NCBI GenBank assembly: GCA_937958075.1
Contig: CALFFB010000297.1
Span: 1-31,152 of the forward strand
DNA from: an uncultured Geobacteraceae bacterium
GTDB taxonomy: Bacteria > Desulfobacterota > Desulfuromonadia > Desulfuromonadales > Geopsychrobacteraceae
DNA length: 31,152 nt
Direction: 5' to 3'
The notes beneath the pieces were generated by a model. That model did no database searches, had not been told where the DNA came from, and saw only the letters and a list, made by a program, of their open reading frames with translations. Shown one piece after another: positions 23,457 through 31,079 of the stretch. Position numbers and translations under genes: made by a program. Position 1 is the first letter of the stretch. Every line of letters begins with the position of its first letter.

Positions 23457-25937
23457 GTGACTGACCCCACAGCAGATACAGCAACGCACATTCTCATTGT
23501 TGAAGACGATCCGGCCCACACCGCGGTCATTACCCGCATCCTGGTGGAGGCCGATCCGGCGGCCACCGTCACCGCCGCCACCAGCCTCGCCGGTTTGAGA
23601 AAGCACCTGGCGACGACCCCTCCCGATATCGTCCTGCTGGATCTGAACCTGCCCGACGGCAGCGCCCTCGACTACCTGACCGACAACGAGGATGCTCACG
23701 CCTGCCCGGTCCTGGTGATGACCTCCTACGGCAACGAGGCCCTGGCGGTCAGGGCCCTCAAGGCCGGCGCCCTCGATTACATTGTCAAATCCCCGGAAAC
23801 CTTCAACGACATGCCCCGCATCCTTGAACTCTCCCTGCGGGAATGGGCCGCCCGGCGACAGCACCAGCAGGCTATCGCCGCCCTGAAGCAAAGCGAAGAG
23901 CACCTGCGCACCCTGCTGCAGGATGTCAGGTCGGTGGCGGTGCAGGGGTACCGGCCGGACGGGACTGTCCATTACTGGAACACGGCTTCGGAAATCCTTT
24001 ACGGCTACAGCGCCGAAGAGGCCTGTGGCAGAACCATCTATGACCTGATCGTCCCCCGCACCCTGTGCGCTGAAACCCGACAGGCGATTACCACCATGGT
24101 GGCCACTGGTGAGCCCATCGCCTCCGGTGAAATGGCCCTGCGGCGCAAGGATGGAGGGACGGTTATCGTCTATTCCAGCCATGCCCTGGTGACCAAGCCG
24201 GGAGAAACCCCTGACCTTTACTGCATCGATATCGACATCACCGAACGCAAACGCAACGAAAGCCAGTTGCGCAAACTCAGTCTGGCGGTGGAACAGAGTC
24301 CGGCAGCGGTGATCATAACCAACCTAGATGCCGCCATCGAGTATGCCAACCCCAAATTTACAGCCGTCACCGGTTACAGCCTGGATGAGGTCATCGGTCA
24401 GAATCCCCGGATTCTGCAGTCGGGGGACATGCCGCGGGAAGACTACCGCCAGCTCTGGGCCCACCTGCTGGCCGGTGAAGAATGGCGCGGAGAATTTCTC
24501 AACAAGCGCAAGGATGGCCGGCTTTTCTGGGAACGGGCGGTGATCTCCCCCCTGCGGGACGAAACCGGTGCTATCACCCACTACATCGGCATCAAAGAGG
24601 ACATTACCACCCAGAAACAATATGAGGAACAACTGGCCTATCAGGCGACCCACGACGAACTGACGGGACTGGCCAACCGCACCATGCTCAAGGATCGTAT
24701 CGATCAGGAAGCGAAACACGTCCTGCGTTCCCACCATCTGGTGGCGGTCATCCTCCTTGATCTCGACCGTTTCAAGGTGATCAACGACAGCCTGGGGCAC
24801 GCCCTTGGCGACGAACTCCTGTGTCAGGTCGCACGGCGGCTGGAAAAGATTGTCCGGACCACCGACACCGTTGCCCGCATCGGCGGCGATGAATTTGTTG
24901 TCCTCTTCTCCGAAGTCGCAAGTGTCGGCGTTATCCGCAAGCTGGCCATCAAGATCCTGGCCGCCCTGTCCGGCCCCTATCTGCTCAGCGACCAGGAAGT
25001 CACCCTGAGCGCCAGCCTCGGCATCAGTGTCGCGCCGACGGATGGCCAGGACAGCACCACCCTGATCCGCAACGCGGATATCGCCATGTATCAGGCCAAG
25101 GAGGGCAAATCCGGATTTTCCTTCTACACCCAGGAGATGAACGACCGCCTGGTGGAGTCCCTGCGACTGGAAGGGGACCTGCGCCGGGCTTTGGAGCGCG
25201 GCGAGTTTGAACTCCACTACCAACCTAAAATCGACCTGATTTCCGGTCACATCAACGGCTGTGAGGCTCTGCTGCGCTGGCAGCATCCACAGCAGGGGCT
25301 GGTATCACCAGGGCACTTCATCCCCCTGGCGGAAGAAACCGGACTGATTATCCCCATCGGCACCTGGGTGCTGCAAACCGTCTGTCATCAGATCAAGCAG
25401 TGGAATGATCAGGGGTTGCCGGCTATCCCGGTCGCTGTAAACCTCTCGGCACGGCAACTGCGCAGCGGCGATATTGTGACTCTGGTCAGGGATGTTCTGC
25501 AGCAGGTGGAGCTTGATCCCGGGCTGTTGGAGCTGGAACTGACGGAAAGCATGATCATGGATGATCCCCTGGGGGCCAAAGAGCTGCTGCAGCGCCTGAA
25601 AACCCTCGGCGTCAGTTTGAGTCTGGACGATTTCGGAACCGGCTACTCCAGCCTCAACTACCTGCGACGCTTTCCCTTTGACAACCTGAAAATCGACAAA
25701 TCCTTCATCAGCGACGTCGTCACCGACCCCACCGGCGCCTCAGTTGTCACCAGCATCATTGATATCGCCCACAACCTCGGACTGATGGCCATTGCCGAAG
25801 GGGTCGAAACCCGCGAGCAACTTGATTTTCTTATCGCCAACCACTGCGATGTCATGCAGGGCTACCTGTTCAGCAAACCCCTGCCGGCGGCGGAATTTGC
25901 CAGGACGCTCAAGGAAAAAACCCGGCTGCCGGTGTAA
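23457..25937 (+). CDS. REC-PAS-PAS-GGDEF-EAL cyclic-di-GMP enzyme
   Basis: A response regulator of 826 residues with both c-di-GMP synthesis and hydrolysis domains. The receiver (about 11-130) has phosphoacceptor Asp62. Two PAS domains follow (about 145-265 and 271-390). The GGDEF domain (about 391-555) has RIGGDEF (G476-F480) and an inhibitory-site RxxD (R467-D470) five residues before it. The EAL domain (about 570-818) has EALLRW (603-608), VNLSARQL, ELTES (694-698), DDFGTGYSS (724-732), KIDKSF (746-751), EGVET (781-785) and QGYLFSKP. All key catalytic residues appear intact, so either activity is possible. The start is a GTG one base after the upstream stop, without a clear ribosome binding site, so coupled re-initiation is likely. 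Its receiver and linker closely resemble those of the REC-PAS kinase at 19767-21371, indicating duplication. No membrane segment is present. Confidence 0.95.
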   Translation: MTDPTADTATHILIVEDDPAHTAVITRILVEADPAATVTAATSLAGLRKHLATTPPDIVLLDLNLPDGSALDYLTDNEDAHACPVLVMTSYGNEALAVRALKAGALDYIVKSPETFNDMPRILELSLREWAARRQHQQAIAALKQSEEHLRTLLQDVRSVAVQGYRPDGTVHYWNTASEILYGYSAEEACGRTIYDLIVPRTLCAETRQAITTMVATGEPIASGEMALRRKDGGTVIVYSSHALVTKPGETPDLYCIDIDITERKRNESQLRKLSLAVEQSPAAVIITNLDAAIEYANPKFTAVTGYSLDEVIGQNPRILQSGDMPREDYRQLWAHLLAGEEWRGEFLNKRKDGRLFWERAVISPLRDETGAITHYIGIKEDITTQKQYEEQLAYQATHDELTGLANRTMLKDRIDQEAKHVLRSHHLVAVILLDLDRFKVINDSLGHALGDELLCQVARRLEKIVRTTDTVARIGGDEFVVLFSEVASVGVIRKLAIKILAALSGPYLLSDQEVTLSASLGISVAPTDGQDSTTLIRNADIAMYQAKEGKSGFSFYTQEMNDRLVESLRLEGDLRRALERGEFELHYQPKIDLISGHINGCEALLRWQHPQQGLVSPGHFIPLAEETGLIIPIGTWVLQTVCHQIKQWNDQGLPAIPVAVNLSARQLRSGDIVTLVRDVLQQVELDPGLLELELTESMIMDDPLGAKELLQRLKTLGVSLSLDDFGTGYSSLNYLRRFPFDNLKIDKSFISDVVTDPTGASVVTSIIDIAHNLGLMAIAEGVETREQLDFLIANHCDVMQGYLFSKPLPAAEFARTLKEKTRLPV

Positions 25938-26067
25938 TCTTTCAAGGGGCAGCAGATCTGATGCAATCGGTAATTTTTCCTGTAACAGCCGGCGCCGTTT
26001 CCTGTATTCTGTTATTACGCCTGACATCATCAGCAACCTTAAGTCTTCCGAAAGCAGGAGAGACATC

Positions 26068-26448
26068 ATGACCAATCAGCGTCAGTATCGCCGGATTCCT
26101 TTTCATGCCGACGGCGAAGTCCAGATTGCAGCGACTGTTTACCCCTGTGAACTGCTCGACATCGCCCTGCGCGGAGCCCTGTTCCGGGCGCCGCATCCCC
26201 TGCCCGTCGCTATCGGCGAGGCGGCCAGAATCAAAATCATCCTGGCGGACAACCAGCTTGAACTCACCTTCGGCGCCGAGCTGATCCACCATAATGACGA
26301 TCAGTATGGTTTTCTGTTCGCCTCCGAAGACGTGGAAACCCTGACCCACCTGCGGCGGCTGCTGGAACTGAATTTCGGTGACGCGGAAGCTGCCGAGCAG
26401 GAGTTTGCCCACTGGCTGAAAAAGGACGCCGGACACACCCCCGCCTAA
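26068..26448 (+). CDS. PilZ-domain protein, probable c-di-GMP receptor
   Basis: A 126-residue, essentially single-domain PilZ protein. The c-di-GMP-binding RxxxR is seen as R5-Q-Y-R-R9 at the N-terminus. The second motif, normally DxSxxG, reads DIALRG, so the Ser is replaced by Ala. The barrel continues through AARIKIILADNQLELTFGAELIHH to QYGFLFAS, with a short helical tail LTHLRRLLELNFGD. The start at 26068 is clear, with AGGAG seven to eight bases upstream. It follows the GGDEF-EAL gene by 130 bases and would be a natural reader of its product. It ends three bases from the convergent flavodoxin gene. Confidence 0.85.
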   Translation: MTNQRQYRRIPFHADGEVQIAATVYPCELLDIALRGALFRAPHPLPVAIGEAARIKIILADNQLELTFGAELIHHNDDQYGFLFASEDVETLTHLRRLLELNFGDAEAAEQEFAHWLKKDAGHTPA

Positions 26449-26451
26449 TCC

Positions 26452-26961
26452 TTATGGCAGGGGAACCTCACGCCGCAGCAGGGCTGTCCAGTCGTTGAGG
26501 CGTTGTTCGGTGAGCTGGTTCTGGTTGTCGACATCCAATGGCAGTCCGACAAAGAAATCCCCCTCTACCGCCGCCGACGCACGGTAGTCGTAACCCTCGT
26601 CCGGCCACTTGCCGATGACCGTCGCCCCCGCCGCCACCGCCAGATCATGCAGGGCCTTCATGCCGTCGACAAAGGCATCGGGGTAATGAACCTGGTCACC
26701 AACCCCGTACAGGGCGACCCTCTTCCCCTGCAGATGCGCCGTGCGCAGACAGTCATAGGCATCGTTCCAGTCGTCCTGCAACCGGTCTGCGGTATCGCGC
26801 CAGCTGGACGTGCCGAGAATGAGCAGATCGCAGGACTCCAGATCAGCACGGGTGATCCCGGCTACGGGATAAAGGCGCGCCGTCGTCAAGCGTTCCGCCA
26901 GGCGCTGGGCGATCCGGGCGGTATGGCCGCCGCTGCTGCCGTAAAAAATACCGATTTTCAT
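26452..26961 (-). CDS. Long-chain flavodoxin
   Basis: FMN-binding low-potential electron carrier of 169 residues. The phosphate-binding loop is IFYGSSGGHTARIA (about 5-18). The flavin-flanking loops are LGTSSWRD (Trp in the 50s loop) and YGVGDQVHYPDAF (about 85-97). The insertion after GYDYRASAAVEGDFFVGLPLD marks the long-chain class of the nitrogen-fixation or iron-stress type. The start at 26961 has GGAG eight bases upstream. It lies alone, beside an iron-uptake operon on the same strand. Flavodoxins replace ferredoxin when iron is scarce, which would fit the location, although no Fur site was seen directly upstream. Confidence 0.93.
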   Translation of the reverse strand: MKIGIFYGSSGGHTARIAQRLAERLTTARLYPVAGITRADLESCDLLILGTSSWRDTADRLQDDWNDAYDCLRTAHLQGKRVALYGVGDQVHYPDAFVDGMKALHDLAVAAGATVIGKWPDEGYDYRASAAVEGDFFVGLPLDVDNQNQLTEQRLNDWTALLRREVPLP

Positions 26962-27009
26962 AATGTATCTCCCTGGCTCAAGACCTGTATGAAAGGATGA
27001 TCGTTACTC

Positions 27010-27098
27010 TTCAGCACAGGATCAGGAATTCCATTCTCAGGGACGCTTTTCGCCATCCATGGCGCCAGACGCCCTGTTCATGGAACCCCTGACCCTGT
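27010..27098. repeat. Intergenic inverted-repeat element, copy A
   Basis: A structured element between the flavodoxin and fbpC genes. Outer arms 27016-27042 and 27072-27098 are 27 bases each and pair at about 21 of 27 positions. Inside them lies a smaller perfect hairpin, CGCCAT-CC-ATGGCG (27051-27064). The left 49 bases (27010-27058) match 31080-31128 at about 40 of 49 positions in the same orientation, so this is a dispersed repeat. It could fold in RNA and serve as the 3' end of the fbp transcript. It resembles a REP- or MITE-like unit; no transposase is nearby. Confidence 0.65.
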
Positions 27099-27159
27099 AC
27101 CCGGAACTGCGAACTGAACAGTTACGGATGATCAAAAACAAAGGTGACATTTTAGCATA

Positions 27160-28266
27160 TCAGCGCGGACAGCGCGTCACCGCCGGGCAGCAGGGGCAGG
27201 ACGGATCATCCTTGAGGACAACGCCCGGGTGGACGATGCGCAGGCTGACCGGTTCTCCCGTGTTCAGGGTACAGTAAAAGGGGGACAGCACCTTGTACAG
27301 CTGACCGCGAAACTCCACCTCGTAAAAACAGTCCGGCCCGCGAAATTCCCGATTGACGATGCGCCCCTCCCCGGCCGGATCGCTGACCACCTCCAGATGT
27401 TCCGGCCGTACCGAAACCCAGAAGCTTCCTTGTTTTTTTACCGTTGTGGTCATGGTTCCCAGCGGCGTCGTGGCAACCTCGCCATCGAGCTGTGCCTGCA
27501 GCAGATTGGTGTGGCCGAGAAATTCAGCGACCAGGGCATTGTCCGGCTGCTGATAGATCTTCTCCGGCGTGTCGAGTTGGCAGAGCCTGCCGTCCGTCAT
27601 CATCCCCACCTGATCGGCAAAGGTCAGGGCTTCCGCCTGATCGTGCGTCACCAGAATAACAGTCACCCCGGCCTGCTTGATCAGCTGCCGCATTTCATTG
27701 CGGGTGGCGTTGCGCAAGGCCGCATCAAGATTGGAAAAGGGTTCGTCGAGGAGCAGCAGATCCGGCTCCGACGCCAACGTGCGCGCCAGGGCCACCCGCT
27801 GCTGCTGCCCCCCCGAAAGCTGATAGGGATACCGCTGTTCCAGCCCTTCAAGGGCCATCAGCCTGAGCCATTTTTTCAGCCGCTCCGGGCGCTGCCGCCG
27901 CGGAACCTGACGCATCCCGAACTGGATATTGTCAGCGACCCGCATGTGGGGAAACAGGGCGTAATCCTGAAAAACGATGCCGATACGGCGCTGTTGCGGC
28001 GGCAGATTGGTAACGTTCTGGCCGTGCAGATAAATCTGTCCGGCATCGGGGGTTTCAAAACCGGCAATCATGCGCAGGGTCGTGGTCTTGCCGCAACCGC
28101 TCGGCCCCAGCAGCGCCAGGATCTCACCCTGGTGCAGAACAAAGGACAAATCATCCACCACCGGTGCGTCCCCACCGAAACTTTTGGTCAGTCCGTCAAC
28201 CCGAATCTGTTCAGAACGCTGGTCCTCAACGGCGTGTTCAGCCAATGTACTCATCTGTTGGTTCAT
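27160..28266 (-). CDS. fbpC: Iron(III) ABC transporter ATPase FbpC
   Basis: ATPase subunit of a ferric-iron importer, 368 residues. It has Walker A GPSGCGKT (54-61), Q-loop FQDYALFPHMRV, signature LSGGQQQR (150-157), Walker B LLLLDEP (170-176) and switch His208 (VTHDQAEA). A C-terminal regulatory (TOBE-like) domain follows (about 250-368, FWVSVRPEHLEVV and FYEVEFRGQLYKV). The protein ends in a Cys-rich tail (CPCCPAVTRC). The ATG at 28266 overlaps the fbpB stop as ATGA and has GGGAG about nine bases upstream. A second Met four residues in is possible. It is the last gene of the fbp operon, followed by repeat element copy A. Confidence 0.92.
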   Translation of the reverse strand: MNQQMSTLAEHAVEDQRSEQIRVDGLTKSFGGDAPVVDDLSFVLHQGEILALLGPSGCGKTTTLRMIAGFETPDAGQIYLHGQNVTNLPPQQRRIGIVFQDYALFPHMRVADNIQFGMRQVPRRQRPERLKKWLRLMALEGLEQRYPYQLSGGQQQRVALARTLASEPDLLLLDEPFSNLDAALRNATRNEMRQLIKQAGVTVILVTHDQAEALTFADQVGMMTDGRLCQLDTPEKIYQQPDNALVAEFLGHTNLLQAQLDGEVATTPLGTMTTTVKKQGSFWVSVRPEHLEVVSDPAGEGRIVNREFRGPDCFYEVEFRGQLYKVLSPFYCTLNTGEPVSLRIVHPGVVLKDDPSCPCCPAVTRCPR

Positions 28267-29840
28267 AGGGCTTTCTCCCGGCGCAGGATCATCCCGACAG
28301 AGATGCTGGAAAAAAGAACGATAGCGGCGGCAAAGGGCGCAGCTTCCGCCATCATCCCCTCAACGGTACGGGTAAAGACCGACACCGCCAGGGTATTGAA
28401 TCCGGTGGGGGACAGCAGCAGGGTGATGGGCAACTCCTTCATGCAGAACAGAAACACCAGCACGATCCCGGCGATCATGCCCCGCCGCAACCGGGGCAGC
28501 AGCACATGGAAAAAGGTGGCCACCGGACCGTAGCCCAGAGACCATGCCGCCTCCTCGGTATTGGGCCGCGCCTGCAGTATGCTGCTGCGAATCGGCCCCA
28601 TGGCCAGTACCAGGGTCGCCATGGTCCAGGCAAAAATCAGCAGAAAGACCGTCTGATAGAGAAAAAAGGCCGTCTGCAGGGCAAAGAAAACAAGGGCCAG
28701 GGCCAGGGTCAGGGGCGGCAGGGCATAGCCGATATAGGCGGAGCGCTCCGTCCAGATCACCAGGGGGGACGGATAACGGGCGGCGAGGTAGCACAGGGGA
28801 AAGGCCAGCACCACGGCCAGCAGGGCTGCCGGCAGCGCCGCCGAGGCCGAGGTGATGAAGGTCAGGGGGACCTGCATGAAGACACTGCCCGCCGGCGGCT
28901 CCAGCACCAGCCAGTAAAGGAGCATGGCCATCGGCATAACCACCGAGGCGCCGATCACCAGCAGCAGATAAGAGCCGGCCAGGGGCAGGGATTTTTTCAG
29001 GGGAGCCGGCGTGATCGGCCTTATGGAACCGCTGCCGATACTGGCCAGACGGCGGCGACGCAGCACCAACATCTCCATGACAACAAAACTCAATGCCAGT
29101 CCCAGCAGCATAATGGACAACCAGGCTGCGTAAACCCGATCAAAAGCGCCGGCATACTGGTTGTAGATGGCGAAGCTGAAGGCTTCGTAGCGCATCAGGG
29201 CGATGGCCCCGAAATCCCCCATGACATAGAGGCCGACCACCAGATAACCCGCCAGCAGTGCAGGCAGCAGGTGCGGCAGCACCACCTTGCGCAGAATCTG
29301 AAGGTTGGAATAGCCCAGGCTTTTGGCACTTTCTTCCAGGCTGCCGTCAAGGCCCAATAGAGCCGCGCGCAAATTCAGAAACAGGTAGGGAAAGGTGTAC
29401 AGGGCCAGGGCCAGAACCGCTCCCCAGTATCCCTGGATATTGGGGAGCTGCACATCGAACAGCCGGGCCGCGACCCCGTAGCGCCCGCCGATACCAAGCA
29501 GGGCATAGGCCATGACATAGCCGGGAATCGCCAGGGGCACCACCGCCAGCACCGTCACCAGGCGGCGCAGGGGAAAGGTCGTCCGGGTCACCAGCCAAGC
29601 CAGGGGCATCGACAGGAAGGTACCAACAACAAGCACGCCGCCGGTCAACAGCAGGGTATTGCTGAGCAAGTCCAGGTTTCTGGCGTTAAATACCAAAACC
29701 ACCAATTCCTGCCTGTCGGCCTGCAGGGCGCGACTGACCAGATAAAACAATGGCACCACCATGGCGGCGGCAACCGCCACAGCCGGCACCAGCAGACTTA
29801 AAGGTGGTTTACGACCGCCGTGAAACAATTGATAACCCAT
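28263..29840 (-). CDS. fbpB: Iron(III) ABC transporter fused permease FbpB
   Basis: Inner-membrane permease of 525 residues made of two fused BPD-type permease domains, about twelve hydrophobic segments in all, as in FbpB/SfuB/HitB. The first half contains the coupling loop ESAKSLGYSNLQILRKVVLP and the second EEAAWSLGYGPVATFFHVLLP, the two EAA-type motifs that dock the ATPase. The start at 29840 has AAGG five to six bases upstream. A longer in-frame start would lie within the terminator stem and adds only basic residues. It is separated from fbpA by a terminator-like hairpin. Confidence 0.93.
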   Translation of the reverse strand: MGYQLFHGGRKPPLSLLVPAVAVAAAMVVPLFYLVSRALQADRQELVVLVFNARNLDLLSNTLLLTGGVLVVGTFLSMPLAWLVTRTTFPLRRLVTVLAVVPLAIPGYVMAYALLGIGGRYGVAARLFDVQLPNIQGYWGAVLALALYTFPYLFLNLRAALLGLDGSLEESAKSLGYSNLQILRKVVLPHLLPALLAGYLVVGLYVMGDFGAIALMRYEAFSFAIYNQYAGAFDRVYAAWLSIMLLGLALSFVVMEMLVLRRRRLASIGSGSIRPITPAPLKKSLPLAGSYLLLVIGASVVMPMAMLLYWLVLEPPAGSVFMQVPLTFITSASAALPAALLAVVLAFPLCYLAARYPSPLVIWTERSAYIGYALPPLTLALALVFFALQTAFFLYQTVFLLIFAWTMATLVLAMGPIRSSILQARPNTEEAAWSLGYGPVATFFHVLLPRLRRGMIAGIVLVFLFCMKELPITLLLSPTGFNTLAVSVFTRTVEGMMAEAAPFAAAIVLFSSISVGMILRREKAL

Positions 29841-29877
29841 GTTTGCCTTCGTCCTGACAAGGAGCGGTTGACGCCGG

Positions 29878-29920
29878 AAAAAACGGCAGGACATCCTCTT
29901 CCTGGTGAGGATGTCCTGTC
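29878..29920 (-). terminator. Intrinsic (partial) terminator between fbpA and fbpB
   Basis: CAGGACATCCTC (29887-29898) pairs perfectly with GAGGATGTCCTG (29907-29918) around an eight-base loop, and the stem extends by two more pairs. On the minus strand it is followed by CCGTTTTTT. It lies 36 bases after the fbpA stop and before fbpB, so partial read-through would keep the binding protein in excess. Confidence 0.85.
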
Positions 29921-29955
29921 CCTGTTTCCAGATTTATTGAAAAAGGTTTTCTTTT

Positions 29956-30960
29956 TTATAGTAACCCGGCCCGGCGCAGCAGCTCAAGAGTGCCCTGCAG
30001 ATCCGCCAGTTGATCAAGATTGATCTTCGGCGCGGTCTGCAGAACGACTCCGGTATCCACAAGTTCCGGGTTGCTGATAACCTGATCCGTCACCGCGTAT
30101 TCATTGCCGATGGAGGTAAAGTATTGCTGGGCAGCGGCAGACAGCAGGTACTTGACCAGCTGAATCGCGGCCTGTTGATTGTCACCCGACTTGAGCACGG
30201 CAATGCCGGCGACATTGACCAGATTGCCGACGTCGCCATCAGCAAAAAATGCCTGGGCCACAGGATAATCCTTATCCGTCGCCTTGAAACGGGGAAGATA
30301 GTAGTTGTTTACCAGGGCGAAATCCGCCTCGCCGTCAGCGATGCCGGCAATGGAGGTGGAATTGTTACGGAAGGTTTTCAGGTCGTTGGCCGCCATCCCC
30401 TGCAGCCATGCCAGGGTTTTTTCATCGCCGTGGAGCACCCGCATGGCGGTGACGAAGGCCTGAAAACTGCCGTTGGTCGGCGGCAGAGCAACACGACCGC
30501 GGTATGTCGCATCCGTCAGATCAAAAACCGATCGCGGCAGATCGGCGGCGTCTACCCGCTCTGTCGAATAGGCGATCACCCGTGCCCGTCCACTGGTGGC
30601 AACCCATTGCCCGGTGGTACTGGTGTAGATGTCAGGCAAACCGGTGTAGACATCCTCCGGCAGAGTCGCCAGCATCCCGGCATCAGCGAGGGCGCCCATG
30701 GCCCCGGCATCCTGCCCCCAGAACAGATCAGCCGGTGAGCGCTCGCCTTCCTCCTGGATCAGAACCGCCAGCTGGGCCGTATCGCCGTAACGCACCTTGA
30801 CATCGATGCCGGTAGCGCGCTCAAACTTCTCAATCACCGGCTTGACGAAGGCTTCGCCACGCCCGGAGTAAACCGTTAATTCCGCAGCGGCCTGGGCCGT
30901 GCCGGCCAGAACGACCAGACAGACCGAAACCACAGAAAAATACCAGACAACCAAACGCAT
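29956..30960 (-). CDS. fbpA: Iron(III) ABC transporter substrate-binding protein FbpA
   Basis: Periplasmic ferric-binding protein (bacterial transferrin type), 334 residues. A signal peptide (about 1-24, ending GTAQA) precedes AELTVYSGRGEAFVKPVIEKFE. The paired tyrosines that bind Fe(III) are Y220-Y221 in VNNYYLPRF. QDAGAMGAL and RNNSTSIAGIADGEADFALVNN are further family landmarks. The start at 30960 has AAGGAG eight bases upstream. It is the first gene of the fbp operon, downstream of a promoter overlapped by a candidate Fur box. Confidence 0.94.
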   Translation of the reverse strand: MRLVVWYFSVVSVCLVVLAGTAQAAAELTVYSGRGEAFVKPVIEKFERATGIDVKVRYGDTAQLAVLIQEEGERSPADLFWGQDAGAMGALADAGMLATLPEDVYTGLPDIYTSTTGQWVATSGRARVIAYSTERVDAADLPRSVFDLTDATYRGRVALPPTNGSFQAFVTAMRVLHGDEKTLAWLQGMAANDLKTFRNNSTSIAGIADGEADFALVNNYYLPRFKATDKDYPVAQAFFADGDVGNLVNVAGIAVLKSGDNQQAAIQLVKYLLSAAAQQYFTSIGNEYAVTDQVISNPELVDTGVVLQTAPKINLDQLADLQGTLELLRRAGLL

Positions 30961-31023
30961 GATGTAACTCCTTGTTGATGGACGCCAGGCGCCAACGACC
31001 TGGACGGTTATTAAGTGCTCCGC

Positions 31024-31052
31024 TTTTTAGCAGAATTGAAATTCATATTCAA
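31024..31052 (-). promoter_or_regulatory. Candidate fbpA promoter overlapped by a Fur-like box
   Basis: On the minus strand TTGAAT (31047-31052) and TAAAAA (31024-31029) are 17 bases apart, about 65 bases upstream of the fbpA ATG. Inside them, 31037-31051 reads TGAAATTCATATTCA on the plus strand, a 7-1-7 inverted repeat with the TGA...TCA ends of Fur boxes, though the arms match each other at only about five of seven positions. Iron repression of this operon is expected from the family. Confidence 0.45.
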
Positions 31053-31079
31053 GCAAAAGATGTCATGGACTTGTATCTG

